In this document: piece by piece, positions 9,600 to 22,500 of the stretch
Layout: every line of letters starts with the position of its first letter
Position numbering within the stretch: position 1 is the stretch's first letter
Assembly (NCBI RefSeq): GCF_032854445.1
Contig: NC_088295.1
Coordinates: forward strand, 75,358,028-75,422,027
Length of the DNA: 64,000 nucleotides
Source: Liolophura sinensis
Lineage: Eukaryota > Mollusca > Polyplacophora > Chitonida > Chitonidae
Direction: 5' to 3'
Translations under genes and position numbers: made by a program
Notes under the pieces: generated by a model
Databases searched by the model: none
Told to the model about the DNA's origin: nothing
What the model saw: only the letters and a program-made list of their open reading frames with translations

Positions 9600-12500
9600 C
9601 ACAAGCGTAACCTGAAGGGACACGTCGTGGTTGACAACTGTTCTCTGTGTCTTTATAAGGACAGCCAGCAGTGAACACTTTACTCACAAACTTGACTTTC
9701 ATCATTCAACTTATGCCACCCAGTGGTACGAGAGTCAAACAGAAGGCACGAAAAGTGACTGGACTGCGTTAGTAAGAGCTTTCCAGACTGTTTTTCCACA
9801 AGACTGCAATTTAGTAGACATTCCGGCCAAAGCAACTGTACACCACACGAATCCGTGATAGAATACTTTTCTCGTGTCCGGCAGCTCACAGTAAATAAGC
9901 ACTTGCCGGATGCAACAATGTTTTTTCTCATGAGCCAGGGAATACAACCACATTTAGAAAGCTATATAATTCAGAGCAATCCGCAAACAGTGGAAGAACT
10001 GAGAAAATGTGTCCTTGTAGCAGAAAAGTCACATTTAGCCGTCACACCTGGAATGGCGGTTAACGTCCTGAGAGCGGAAATAGTAGATCTAAAAACAATG
10101 CTAATGCAAAGAACAGAATGAATGTGACAAATCCATCTCCACGCAGGCATACGGACTTTGCTGGACAGAATCAGCCGCAACAACAGTACACTCCCAGGCA
10201 AGGCCAACTACAGCACAACGACAGCAGGCAACCCCGAAAAATAGATAGGTAAACATAGATCTACCAACAAAAACAATGTACATCAAGGACAGCACGCATA
10301 TCTGTAAACTGGTGCATTTCAGACTTAGCTAGAACAATATCAAGCATCGCAGTTTCACCTAACTTGCAGCAAACCATTCCAGTACGCATTTTGAAACATT
10401 AACCAAACACTATTGCACTGTTAGAACCTGTTAAATCTCTGTTACCAAAATTTAATTTGCCAGGCGGAAGAAGTCTTGTTAAAACACAAAATGGTAAGGC
10501 ATGATTTACTCTTCTTAACCACACAGATCAAGCTATTCGAATTCCAGTTAATAAAGTCATAGCTCAAGTCTGGGAAGTAGAGGAGAACGAAGGAGTATTG
10601 GAAGTAAAACCAATTAAAGAAACCAGTGAAAATCCCTCCTTCTTTAGCCCTTTGTTCTCGTCTATTGACACAAAAGACGATACTGGCAAGGAAGCATTGT
10701 TTGACTTGTCAAGTTCAGATTTAAATCAGGAACAAAAGCAAAGGCTGTTAGACCTGCTGAAAAACAATGCAGACATATTCTCCAGAAATATGAGTGAAAT
10801 TGGAGAAAACTCTACCACACTGAAACTGGAACTGCTCGTCCAGTACGTCTGCCGCCATATAAACAGGGGCCAGTTATCAAAACCGAAAATGACACACAAG
10901 TAGACGAGATGCGAGCAAATAACATTATTGTTCCGTCCAGCTCACAATGGCATAACCCTGTTGTCATGGTGAAAAAGAAATGTGGCGAATACAGGTTTGC
11001 GGTTGATTATCGGAAACTTAATGCTGTCACAAAACCAGTGTCATTCCCAATACCCAGATTGAACGATGTGTTCGATGCTATAGATCAGTCTAAGGCAAAC
11101 TATTTTAGTTCTCTTGATCTAGCTAGTAGATTTTGGCAAATACCTGTGGACCCTTCGACGAGACACAAAGCAGCTTTCATCGTTCATTCGGGAATTTACG
11201 AATAAAGCCATTCGGCTTGATGAATTCCCCGATGACTTTCCAACTAGTTATGAGCCAAGTACTTAAAGGCATCCACTGGAAATATGCATTAGTTTACATT
11301 GATGACATTTTGATTTTTAGCCAAACCTTTGACATGCACCTTTCTCAGTTGAACAATGTTTTTCAGCGGCTAAGGCGGACGAACCTTACTCTAAAGCCTA
11401 GTAAGTGTAGGTTTGCTTTAGAAAAGGTATTATATTTAGGACATGTAATAACTGAAGACGGCGTCAGAGTTTATACCCCTAAAACAGATGCTATTGATTC
11501 ATTTCCCGTCCCAGAAGACGTAGCCCAAGTACGAAGTTTCTTAGGTTTACCAAACTACTACCGGAAGTTTGTTAAAGACTATGCTCAAATAACCCTCCCA
11601 ATAAACAAGCTGTTACAGAAAGATGTAGAAAAGCTTAAAAAGAGCCCTAACGACAGCACCTATCCTCGCATATCCAAGAATGGATAGACCATTGATTTTA
11701 ACCACGATGCTTCTCCGTCTGCTATAGGGTACATTTTAGGACAATTGGACGAAGAGGGAAAAAAGCATGTAATTGCCTATGGAGGAAGAGGCCTTCGGCG
11801 ACATGAAGTTCCATGGCACATTACGGAACTGGAATGCTTAGCTATTATAGAAGGCATCAATACTTACCATGAGTATTTGTCTCACACCAAATTTAGGGTT
11901 ATCACAGACCATAAGGCCCTAAAACCTAAACACTTTTAAGCCTGCCAATAGTCGGTTACATCGATGGTCACTGACCTTGCAGTCATACCAGTGCGAGGTT
12001 ATGAATAGAGAAGGAAAATCGCATGGTAACGCAAACCCTTTCTCTAGACGCACCTACCCTAATGAAACATCCAAAACGACAGAAACAGTTAATTCCAGAA
12101 ATAGAGAAGTCATTGAGGTACAACCCATTTATCATTCAGATAACAATCCCACTGTTGCAAGGATAGATCCATCAGAAGGGCATCCATTAGAACACCCTTT
12201 AGGCGACATCTCCAGCAGAAAAATCTGAAACACTTGCAAAGAGAGTGTCCGGATTTTAAAGACATGATAATCTACTTAGAAGACGACAGGCTACCGGATG
12301 ATGAAGGGAAAATCAAGTCCATTGTACATACATCTTCACAGTTTGATCTTCTTGACGGCATATTGTATCATTTCTCCCAGCCACGATCTAAAAATGTAGT
12401 CAAAGCAGAAGGCTTAATTGCACAAGTAGCCCTACCTAAAACGCTCAGACCCAACGTACTTGCCTGCTACCATAATGCCAAAACAGGAGGCTGCCACAAA

Positions 12501-14480
12501 GGGGTATCGTTAACGTTTGCATCAGTAAGAGATAAGTATTTCTGGCCAAGAATGTACCAAGATATCAAAGATTACATCTTCAGCTGTAATGTCTGTCAGC
12601 AAACCAAAAAGCACCCTCATGCCCTTAATGCACCTCTGACTTCAATGCCAGTCACGTCGGCATTCAGCCGATGGCACATAGTCTTCATAGGGCCATTGAC
12701 AACAACACCAGAGGGGTTTAAACACATAATCTTAGTTACTGACAGCTTTACACGATGCCAGGGGCATTCGCCTTAAAAACGCAAGAAGCCACTGAAGTAG
12801 CAAAAGTACTGTATGAGCAAATTTTTACTCGCTATGGTGCCCAACATGTCCTTCTTTCTGACAGAGGTAGAAATTTTATGTCAAAATTAGTTAGTGCCGT
12901 GTGTGAACTTTTTGAAGTGAAAAGAATGACACCAGTTCGTATCATCCTCCAACAAATTCGACTTGTGAACGACAGAATAGGACCATCATGGAGATGATGC
13001 TTGCTTACATTACCCCATCTCATGAAAACTGGCCGCCCCTGTTGCCAGGAATAATGATGGCTCTGCGCATGTCTCCCGGTGTCAATTCAACAGGACATTC
13101 ACCAGTTGAACTTACGTCTGGTAGACGGATGAACATGAACTTTCATACCGAGAAGATTCCCAAACAAACGTTAGGAAAACATGCTAAATAGCATCTTGAA
13201 CACCTAATAGGGAACTTAAAGCATATAGAGAAGATCACAACTGAAAATATTCAGAGAGCACAAATAAAAAAGTAAAACTTATTTTGACTAAAACATCCAG
13301 AGCAGCCACGTTTAAGGTGGATCAAAAGGTGTGCTTGTTCGATCCTAAGGTTAAAATAGGGAAATCATAAACCATACGTTGATAAGCCTGGTGTTGAAGA
13401 AATATTCACAACAAAGGATACAAATATTGATGCCCAGAAGACCGAAGTCGCAAAGGGCAACGAAATAGAAAAGATACATAAGATGAAATTCTTTGGAAAT
13501 GTAAAAAAGTATCTAATAACAAGAAAAGGTCAGGTAAAGGATTCGTGGGAGTGTCTGGAAAACATTCCACAAGAACTAAGACAGATTTGCATGTGTCCAG
13601 GACGGCATGAGGTAGACAGCGAAGAAACCTGATTGGCTAAAATACTTCATTTAGTAAGAAATTTGAATATGGTATCAGTCAAGATGACACGAGTTGCGCT
13701 TGCTTCCAGATATGCTTACTACTATTTTTCCCAAACTCAGTACAGCACGCCAACCGACACATCGTGTCACAGTGCTAACAGAATTGATCACCCTGTATGG
13801 TGTAGTTTACCAATCCCATGTCTCGTTCTCTAATCTTTACCCTCTTTTCTTTCTCTTCAAGGCAACATCTGGAAGCATTTGTAAGCTGATAATCATCTTG
13901 ACCTTGCTGCTAACCAAATTTGGCCTATCCAGCTCTACGACACCAGTGCAACGTCCAAATTACGGCATTGTGTTCCAATATATTTTGCCTCTGCGCAGGA
14001 TTATCGAATCCATGCTTAGATTTTAAAATTCCACAGAGGGAGATGAAACAAAACTTTCAACTGTGCAGTCAAGAGCACAACATTGCTGCTATATGCGCCA
14101 CCCTTCACACATAAATGCTCTACGGTTAACTAGCAGACAACTGGTTAACCGAACAGCTGATCAAATTACGGAGCTGATCCCTGAAAAACCCCAATCGAAG
14201 AGGGTTAGAACAAGGAGATCTTTATTACTATTTATTGGATCTCTATCCAAAACTCTTTTCGGCACTGCGACTGTCAGTGATATGAAGATACTTGAACAAC
14301 ATAGTGAATCATTCAGAAAACCAAATTTAAGAATGATTCACTTACCACAACGGCATAATAATCATTTTTCCTATTTCATAAGCCAAGTACACCATAGACT
14401 CAATAAAGAGAACTGGCGGTTTTCCCTTCAGATTATTGTACGGAACACAACAATATCACGATTTGAAACTGTGGCATCTT
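9600..14480 (+). mobile_element. Ty3/gypsy LTR-type element with envelope-like region, broken fossil
   Basis: Parts appear in the usual Ty3/gypsy order: gag-like capsid region (about 9640-10125); a linker where protease would lie; reverse transcriptase (about 10700-11450, YxDD-type active-site motif); RNase H (about 11690-11970); integrase with zinc-binding and core parts (about 12400-13600); and a region at about 14050-14480 whose basic cleavage-like stretch and hydrophobic follow-on (RRSLLLFIGSLSKTLFGTAT) resemble F-type envelope proteins of errantivirus-like elements. The element is broken, with roughly ten or more disabling changes, so it is an old insertion. I could not recognise matching LTRs at either end, so both limits are approximate. 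Confidence 0.85.
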
Positions 14481-14849
14481 GATGAGAATTCATAATATTT
14501 TAAATGAATTGGGGATATGAAGAAACTGTGATATGTCTATATCTCTGATATTTTTCACGATATCTTAAAATGTAGGCCTATACCAATGTATCAGCGATTG
14601 CAATAGGTACGAAAACTACTTAATCATGATTTCAGGAGTGAATTTATGAGAGGCCTATCTTGTATGAATTTAAGCCATCGTAAAGTAATACTTTTAAATA
14701 TATAATTAATTAAATTTATTATTAAAATGACTTGTATTATTAATTTAATTGAAACAATCATGTTATATTTTGCGTAATATATCACGAAAACTCAAACAGA
14801 CACACGTAGTAAAAGGGTTTAGTTCTGATATATATGCACACACCGTGGA
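14481..14849. other. AT-rich flank of the gypsy element
   Basis: No frame or repeat recognised. A 3' LTR could lie here, but I see no matching partner upstream. Confidence 0.3.
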
Positions 14850-14860
14850 GGTCATATATT

Positions 14861-15079
14861 TATTTATTTATTTATTTTATTCCGTACTCAAGAATATTTG
14901 ACTTATACGACAGAGGGAGGAAACAGGGCAGAGCCCGAGGGATATCCCACGACCATCCGCAGGATGTTGCTAGACCTTTCCACGTACGACCGGAGAGGAA
15001 GCAGCATGAACTGGACTTGAACTCACAGCGATCACGTTGACCGTTCTGACGTGCTAATCCCCTCGGCCACGGAGGCCAG
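14861..15079 (-). repeat. Main-family SINE, minus strand, with target duplication
   Basis: Begins with the (TTTA)n tail complement, runs through TTGCTAGACC and CTTGAACTCACAGCG (B box complement), and ends at the head complement CCTCGGCCACGGAGGCC. The 11-bp duplication GGTCATATATT lies at 14850-14860 and 15080-15090. The internal sequence is diverged from the 5660 copy. Confidence 0.85.
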
Positions 15080-15528
15080 GGTCATATATTGAAGTAAGGG
15101 TCATACTAGTACAATTGTTTTTTTTTTTTGCTAACTGACCCCACCGATAAGTACTGCCCTTAGAACTGTGCTACAGGGTCAGAGTCTTACTTTGTGATTA
15201 TGAAAACAAAATTTTCAAATGTGATTAGATGGATATAATAGAATTCTTGTTTTAACGGTTTGACGATTAATCTTAAATTACTCAGCTTTCGACTCGACGC
15301 TCTCGCACAATCCTGATACACGTCTACGATAACACTCAGAGCGTACTGGACTGCATGAAGAGATAAGATTTTCATACAGATAAAACGGTGTGTAGGTTAT
15401 TAAAGAAACAAAATGTGTTGCTCACGCGCACAGCGGCAATAGTATTTACGCAAAAAGGGGGGGAAATGTCCAGATTCAATAGATTTGTGTGGGTGTGTAT
15501 TTTTGAAGAACCATTTTGAAGCTGGGAA

Positions 15529-15577
15529 GAACCATTCGCAGGTTGTTGGCAGACGTTTCCTTTTTCTCCGTATGACA
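15529..15577 (-). repeat. SINE fragment
   Basis: CCATTCGCAGGTTGTTGGCA followed by GACGTTTCC matches the middle of the main SINE family on the minus strand. Confidence 0.5.
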
Positions 15578-15579
15578 TG

Positions 15580-17375
15580 GATTTACCTATACATGTTTAT
15601 GTAATCTGAACAAAAACCTGCACGTGTTTCCGTAAGCTACACAGTTCGTGATAGGGCGCATGCAGTTTGCCAGCTAATTAGACTTAAGCTATATTTGCTA
15701 TAATATCTATTGTTTTTTGTGACGGATCTAAAATGTCAGATATTTGCGCTTTATTTACGGGATTGAATGAAAGATATTGCCAATTAAGGCATGCATCACA
15801 TATGTTTACGGGAGAGATATCTTAGGTTTGTCGAAAGAATAGATCAACTAAAAACAGACACAAATAATACAGTTTAATTCTATGCTGGTGTATAGCCCAA
15901 GGCAATTTGTTTTAGGGTATAGCATTAGAAAAAGAATACAAAAAAAAACAGAATATGTATAGGTTTAACTATTTTTACTCTTTGGTAGACACCACCAGTT
16001 GTAGACTTAATTACAATGCGTACATTTGTAATTGATAAAGCAGATTTAGTGTCACCGAGAACAGGAATTATTCAGCCTAAAATGCACTTCACACATATGT
16101 TTTAAGGACATGAAAGATCTCCTAATAAATGACGTATTGTACAAATGTTATCCATGCGATACACTAAATTTTCTTTCACCAGTGTTGTGCAAAGAAGTGA
16201 TGTATAGAGTGTGATACAGCTACTGGCGATATCAGCATAACGGTAAATCCCTTTGTATAAAACACTTTATATTGTTAAACACATAGTTTAGCGATGACTA
16301 AGGTGTTATGCGTGTGGACCTAACTGTACAAAACATGCTTGAAATATGCATGTGTTAATAGATGGGATATCGCTACATCCATGATTCTGACTGATGGTTA
16401 TCACTGTACACTATCTGCTTCAAATACTGTTTGATTTCAACCAAACTGCGGGCTCGGGTTGTGTTGCAAGTCAGATCAAGACTGAAAACCAGCGTATATA
16501 TAATCCGTGCATATACAAGTTATTCATGTTTAACAAATTCGATCAGTGGTTGCATTTCAAGCAATAACTGCACTAAGTATTATCCGATTTAGTAGGTTCA
16601 ATTTGTGTAACCTCAGATCAAATTTGAAAACCATCCCGCTCAGTGCCTAAGTTTTGTACCTTTAATGCCTTCTTCGAGTCTGAATAGTCGTAGATTTACA
16701 TGACTGTTGAATAATAAGCCTACTGTCGGATTTTGGTTTCGTCTTGTGTGCAGATTTATTTTGAAGACCCTCAGAGAAAGTTCCAAAACCAGTTTTATGC
16801 CCATGCCACAAGTGTTGCATGTTTAGTGTGGGACATACAATGTAAGCTCTCTGAAAATCGCATGTTTTATCCTTGTCTGGTAAAATGCAGATACACATAG
16901 CGATTGCAGGTCAGGTGTTATGTAATTTGATCATATTTCTTGAGGACTAATTATATAGAGGACATCACATGACACTTACAGGTTACACTGAGTACGTGAG
17001 ACACTTGTGGTTGGTGCAGATTATAGTAGTCTATCAAAATTGATTTCAGCACATTGTAACCCGCCACGGCGATAAAAGGTTCGCAAGCAAACCAGCGACG
17101 TTTGAAAGTTGACACAAGTTTAGTAAATGGTGAGTAAACTAGCACGACTCAACGTTTACACGCTGTTTCAAGACTATTTAATATCTGAAAAGCTTTGCCC
17201 ATACCTCTGTCTCAGCAGATAAATTTATAATGTAAGACAGGAAAACTGAATATTGACATGGGTAAATTGAAGCTCCCGGAGAATGGCAGGAAAATGCGCA
17301 ATGCCGGATGTACTTCCGGAACAAATCACATATTTGACAGTATTAAAACATCGACTTTGACAGCATCGCTTCGCC
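15580..17375. other. Intergenic, nothing recognised
   Basis: Unique AT-rich DNA with short open frames only. Neither strand shows a domain, RNA gene or clear repeat. Confidence 0.4.
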
Positions 17376-17485
17376 ATGACGGAAAGAAAGACTAGGATGG
17401 ATGCCTTTGCTATTTGGCATTACCACAATACAAAATTCATAGTGTTTTGGGCGATTTCCTGGGCGCATGTTGCTGTTGTTCAAAG
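17376..17485 (+). other. Possible orphan first exon, or 5' leader exon of the MGAT4C-like gene
   Basis: ATG at 17376 opens a frame that stays open for 36 codons to a strong donor (CAAAG|GTAAGTG at 17485). It includes a hydrophobic stretch FIVFWAISWAHVAVV that could be a signal anchor. It ends in phase 2 and cannot join exon 2 of the MGAT4C-like gene (28832) in frame. Spliced to a candidate acceptor at about 19401, it would form a short upstream reading frame ahead of the main ATG. Chance is possible. Confidence 0.25.
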
Positions 17486-19500
17486 GTAAGTGTATTTGAA
17501 TAGGAATAATGTAGCGCGGGGCGATATGACTCTGTGTCAAGAGAAATCTGTCCGCGTTAGGGATATCAGGCTCCCATGCGTCCTGTCCATTTGATGGACA
17601 GCGGATTCAGTATGGAATATCTCAGTGGTACGTATAGCTAGAGAACTTGGGCATCTACTTGTGTATTTTGTGGAGAAAGGCCAAACGAACACAAAGATAA
17701 GAACGCCAATGTGACGAGCGAGTCCGTCACGGTGCCTACTTTACCAGAATGGCGAGCGTAGTTCAGCACACATATATGCCTTCGTTAAAGCTTATTGTGC
17801 GAATGAACTAGCTTGACCACATATCAAATCTGGAAGTATTCCGCTATAATACATATATAATGCTACACGTCACAACCTAGAAGATAATGACATTTATTGT
17901 TGGGAATTTTCATTTTATCTAAGGATAAATTAAAAATTATTCAAGTAGTCATCAAACTAATGGTTTTCATTACTTATTACCGTTTGAGGAACAAAATCAC
18001 CTATAGGTAGACAACAGTTTTTCAAACGATAATTATCGGTAAATTACATGTAATAAACAAGTAATCTTGGATGGCTAAACTATTAATACATAAATAACGT
18101 GAGCAACATTTAGGGGTGTTTACAGAATTATATCCAGTTTTAATGATAGTGAGGGCAATATTACCTGAGTTTGTCGGGAAGGAACATACTTAAACTATAG
18201 ACCATCAACCACCTAGCCTAGGTCGTACCTGGATTTCTCAGCTTATGCTGTGTCAGACCTGAAACTGTTGTAGGAGACATACGTTTGCTCATACGTACAT
18301 GGTCATTTAGCCTAATTTCTCTTGACGAAAGATTCTATAAATGAACATTTACACAATCCAGTAATAGTTATTTAATCTCTTTTACCATTGTCTAATCTAG
18401 GTCTGCGTTTAATTCTGTATTGTCTACATTTGTTTGTGATAAAGATAAAAGCTTAATTGCATGTAAATATAGAACGGTCTGATCGGAGATTGCGTCAGGG
18501 CGACAGTGTATAATGCATGTGATAACGACGGCAACATGGAGAGTAAAACTATAGAGCAGTGACGACAGAGTGAAGTGGTCACACGTAATCCGTGAAATCC
18601 AGCCTCTTGTCAATTCATCTCAGTTACGGCTTTATTCCAACTGTTCATATAACTATTAGTCGCCTCTAGCACTATAGCTGCGGTTACACTAGCGTAAATT
18701 TGTCGCACTGCAAAGGGCCAGCTTTGGAGCTGGCTACGTTCATTTCACTACTTTATGGCTGTTTCCGTTTACACGTGAACCTCAAATGTTTGTTTCGCCT
18801 GTAGGGAGCGCAGGCTTGCACCGGTCGCATCCGAATTAGTATGCTTCAGAACCTGACAAGGATATACACGTATATACATGGGAATTTACATCCTTACCTT
18901 AAGGACAGTGAAAATATGTCAGAACTATGTCAGTAGTTTACATCTCTAGATCTGTTGATATAAGCATTGCGGGGCTGGAATGCCACCTGTCATTATTCCA
19001 TGCTGTAATGCTCAAGCCCAGTCAAAGCGATAACGATAATGCTTAGTATCCCTTCTGATTTATGCTGTTTTAGTTAACAGGTCGTGCTTGGAAATGCGTA
19101 GGCCGGATACAAGGTAAGATAATACCGTATGCTAATTGATTACTTCTGCCTTCTGCGCAGTGACCAGAACGGGAGAATCGATTTGTTGCAATAAAAATGA
19201 ACCGGCCCATATAGGCGCAAAATAGTCAAATATTAAACACTTTGCAACACGGCCGCCTGTTTGAGTAATTTTACACCAGTGCCGCACCTACCGCACCTAT
19301 CGTACGTTACATTACAGGTTTGTCATTTATCTTTGTACAACAGGTTGCAAGTGGAGTGGAGGTGAGCAGTGGTGCGAGGGGGAAAAATCTAACCTCACAG
19401 TCAAGTAAATTCACTGAGTACAGTCTCCCTGGCTGCATGAGTTGGTGACTTCAGAGGCCAGCTGTTAGTCGCACTAAAGCGGAGGAACACAGCATTCGAA
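17486..19500. other. Upstream region of the MGAT4C-like gene
   Basis: No repeat or coding exon is recognised. A candidate acceptor (ctaacctcacag) near 19401 could start the exon carrying the MGAT4C-like ATG, giving a 5' UTR of about 100 bases. No convincing TATA box was found. Confidence 0.3.
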
Positions 19501-22500
19501 ATGAATATACAGCCGAGGTACCGTGTAATGTACATCTTTCTCTGTACGTCCACCTTGTACTTAATTTGGTTTGTAACACAGCGTGGGGACATGAAGGCCC
19601 ATGTCCTTGATATTAGGGGTGTACCACTGGAGTCCACAGGTAAGTTTGATGGTCGGTGCGGATGTAACTGTAGTTCAAATTATTGATGACCGCTTGCGGG
19701 GTATAAATGAGTCGCCATGTTGTCGCATGTGTTTATTTTAATGTTATTGTATGTTACATGCGGCAACAAATCATTTGGAGTAATTAATAGCAATTAACAT
19801 AACAATATTTATTTTGTTTACCTAATCCAGCTTAAGCCATGCTGCCACAGGAGGCTTGAAATTTGCTCCTTTTTTTAAAATTTGCATTTACATGAACAGT
19901 TAAAACCCTGAGGTAAATCGACCAAATTTCCGTATTTCACCAAATACGTGTGACATTTGCCAATTACAACACTGTCGTCGGTGCTTTGGCTTTACAATGA
20001 AAGTCTCTGACATGTCTGAAGCTAAGAGCTATTTGATAGCTTAGTTGTAGGAAATTGACTGGTCTTGAATTCTTTAGCCTCGAGTACAGTCACCTTCACT
20101 CATAAGCCCAGTGACCGCCATGTCATTTAATCTCCTAAAGAAGGGTATGAAAATCATATATTTATGCACATATTTATGTATGAAAAAATATATAAATTTC
20201 TATAAACCTTGATGCTTTTGTTCAGTATACCCACACGGTAAGGTAATGATGACTGAGCTCTGTAACATCTTCATTACTCGTTTTTCTACCCCACGGCAGA
20301 GGTTTGCATAGATGTTTTAATCCCCTCCTTCTCTCAGTATTGATTGAGTGAAAGTTTATGTCTTCTAGACCTGGTTAATACCTGTATCAGTGAACAGTAA
20401 TATAAATAGCAAATGCTAGGCGCACATACATTCATTAAAACGGAGAAAATGTCTCTTGATTTAGAAAATTTGATCTGGAAATATTGTTTAGAACATCTTG
20501 TGAAATAACAAGCGCATATACAACGCAGACTTGATGTAAAATCTGTATTCTGATTGTATGATAAGAGTCACAGACATAGTGTAAAATTTTTATCCTGGCT
20601 GTGTAGTAGCGGTCGCGTAGACATGGTGTAAAATCTGTATCCTGACTGTGTATTAGCGGTCACATAGACATTGTGTAAAATCTGTATCCTCGCTGTAAAG
20701 TAGCGGTCAAATCTGACTTCATGTAAAATCTGTATCATGGTTGTTTAGTAGCGGTCACATCTGACATAGTGTAAAATCTGTATCCTGGTTGTGTAGTAGG
20801 TGTCATATAGACATGGTAGAAAACCTGTATCCTTGATGTGTATTAAAAGTGACATCTGACATGGTGTAAAGTCTGTATCCTGGCTGTGTAGTAGCGGTCA
20901 CAAAAACATGGTGTAAAATCTGTTTTCTGGCTGTTTATTAGTTGGCACATAGACATGGTGTAAAATCTGTATCCTGACTGTGTAAAAGCGGTCACATAGA
21001 CATAGTGTAAAATCTGTATCCTGATTGTGTAGTAGCTGTCACATAGACATGTTAGAAAACCTGTATCCTGGCTGTGTATTAAAAGTGATATCTGACGTGA
21101 TGTAAAATCTGTTTTCTGGCTGTGTATCAGTGGTCACATAGACATGGTGTAAAATCTGTATCCTGGCTGCCTATTAGTTTTCACATAGACATGGTGTAAA
21201 ATCTGTATTCTGGCTGTGTATTAGCGGTCTCATTGACATGGTGAAATATCTGTATCTTGTGTGTGTTGTAGCGGTCACATCTGACATGGTGTAAAATCCG
21301 AATTTTGGCTGTGTAGTAGCAGTCACATGGACATGGTGTGAAATCTGTGGCTTAGCTGTGTATTACCGGTCACATCTGTAAAATGTGTATCCTGGCTGTG
21401 TATTAGCAGACATATAGATATGGTGTAAAATATGTATTCTGACAGTGTAGTAGTGGTCACATCTGACATGGTGTAAAATCTGTATCCTGGCTGTGTAGTA
21501 GTGGTCACATAAACATGGTAAAAAATCTGAATCCTGGCTGTGTGGTAACGGTTACATCTGACATGGTGTAAAATGTGTACCTGGCTGTGATATTAGCCGT
21601 CACCACTGACATGGTGTAAAATCTGCATCCTGGCCGTGTATTAGTGGTCACATCTGACATGGTGTAAAATCTGTATCCTGGCTGTGTAGTAGTGGTCACA
21701 TAAACATGGTAAAAAATCTGAATCCTGGCTGTGTGGTAACGGTTACATCTGACATGGTGTAAAATGTGTACCTGGCTGTGATATTAGCCGTCACCACTGA
21801 CATGGTGTAAAATCTGTATCCTGGCTGTGTAATAGCAATCACATTAACATGATGTAAAATCTGCATCCTGGCCGTGTATTAGCGGTCACATCTGACATGG
21901 TGTAAAGTCTGTATTATGGCCATGCATTAACAGTCACATAAACATGATGTAAAATCTGTATCCTTCTCGTATATTAGCGCTCACATTGACACGGTTTAAA
22001 AGCTTTATCCTGGCTGTGTTATGGCGGTTGCATCTGACATAATGTAAAATCTGTATCCTGGTTGTTTAGTAGGGTTCAAAAAAGCATGGCGTAAAACCTC
22101 TATCCTGGCTGTGTATTATCGGTCACACCTGACTTGGTGTCAATTCTGTATTGTGGTTGTGTAGTAGCGGTCACATAGACACTGTGTAAAATCTGTTTTC
22201 TGGCTGTTTATTAGTTGTCACATAGACATGGTTTAAAATTTGTGTCCTGACTGTTTAGTAGCTGTCACATCTGACATCGTGCAAAAGCTGTATCCTGGCT
22301 GTGTAATAGCGGTCACATCTGATATAGTGTAAAATCTGTCTCTTGGCTGTATAGTACCGGTCACATCTGACATGATGTAAAATCTGTATCCTACCTGTGT
22401 ATTAGCGGTGACATAGACATATTGTGAAATCTGTACCCTGGCTGTGTATTAGCGGTTACATCAACATGGGGTAAATGTGTGTTTTCTGGCCGTGTAACAG

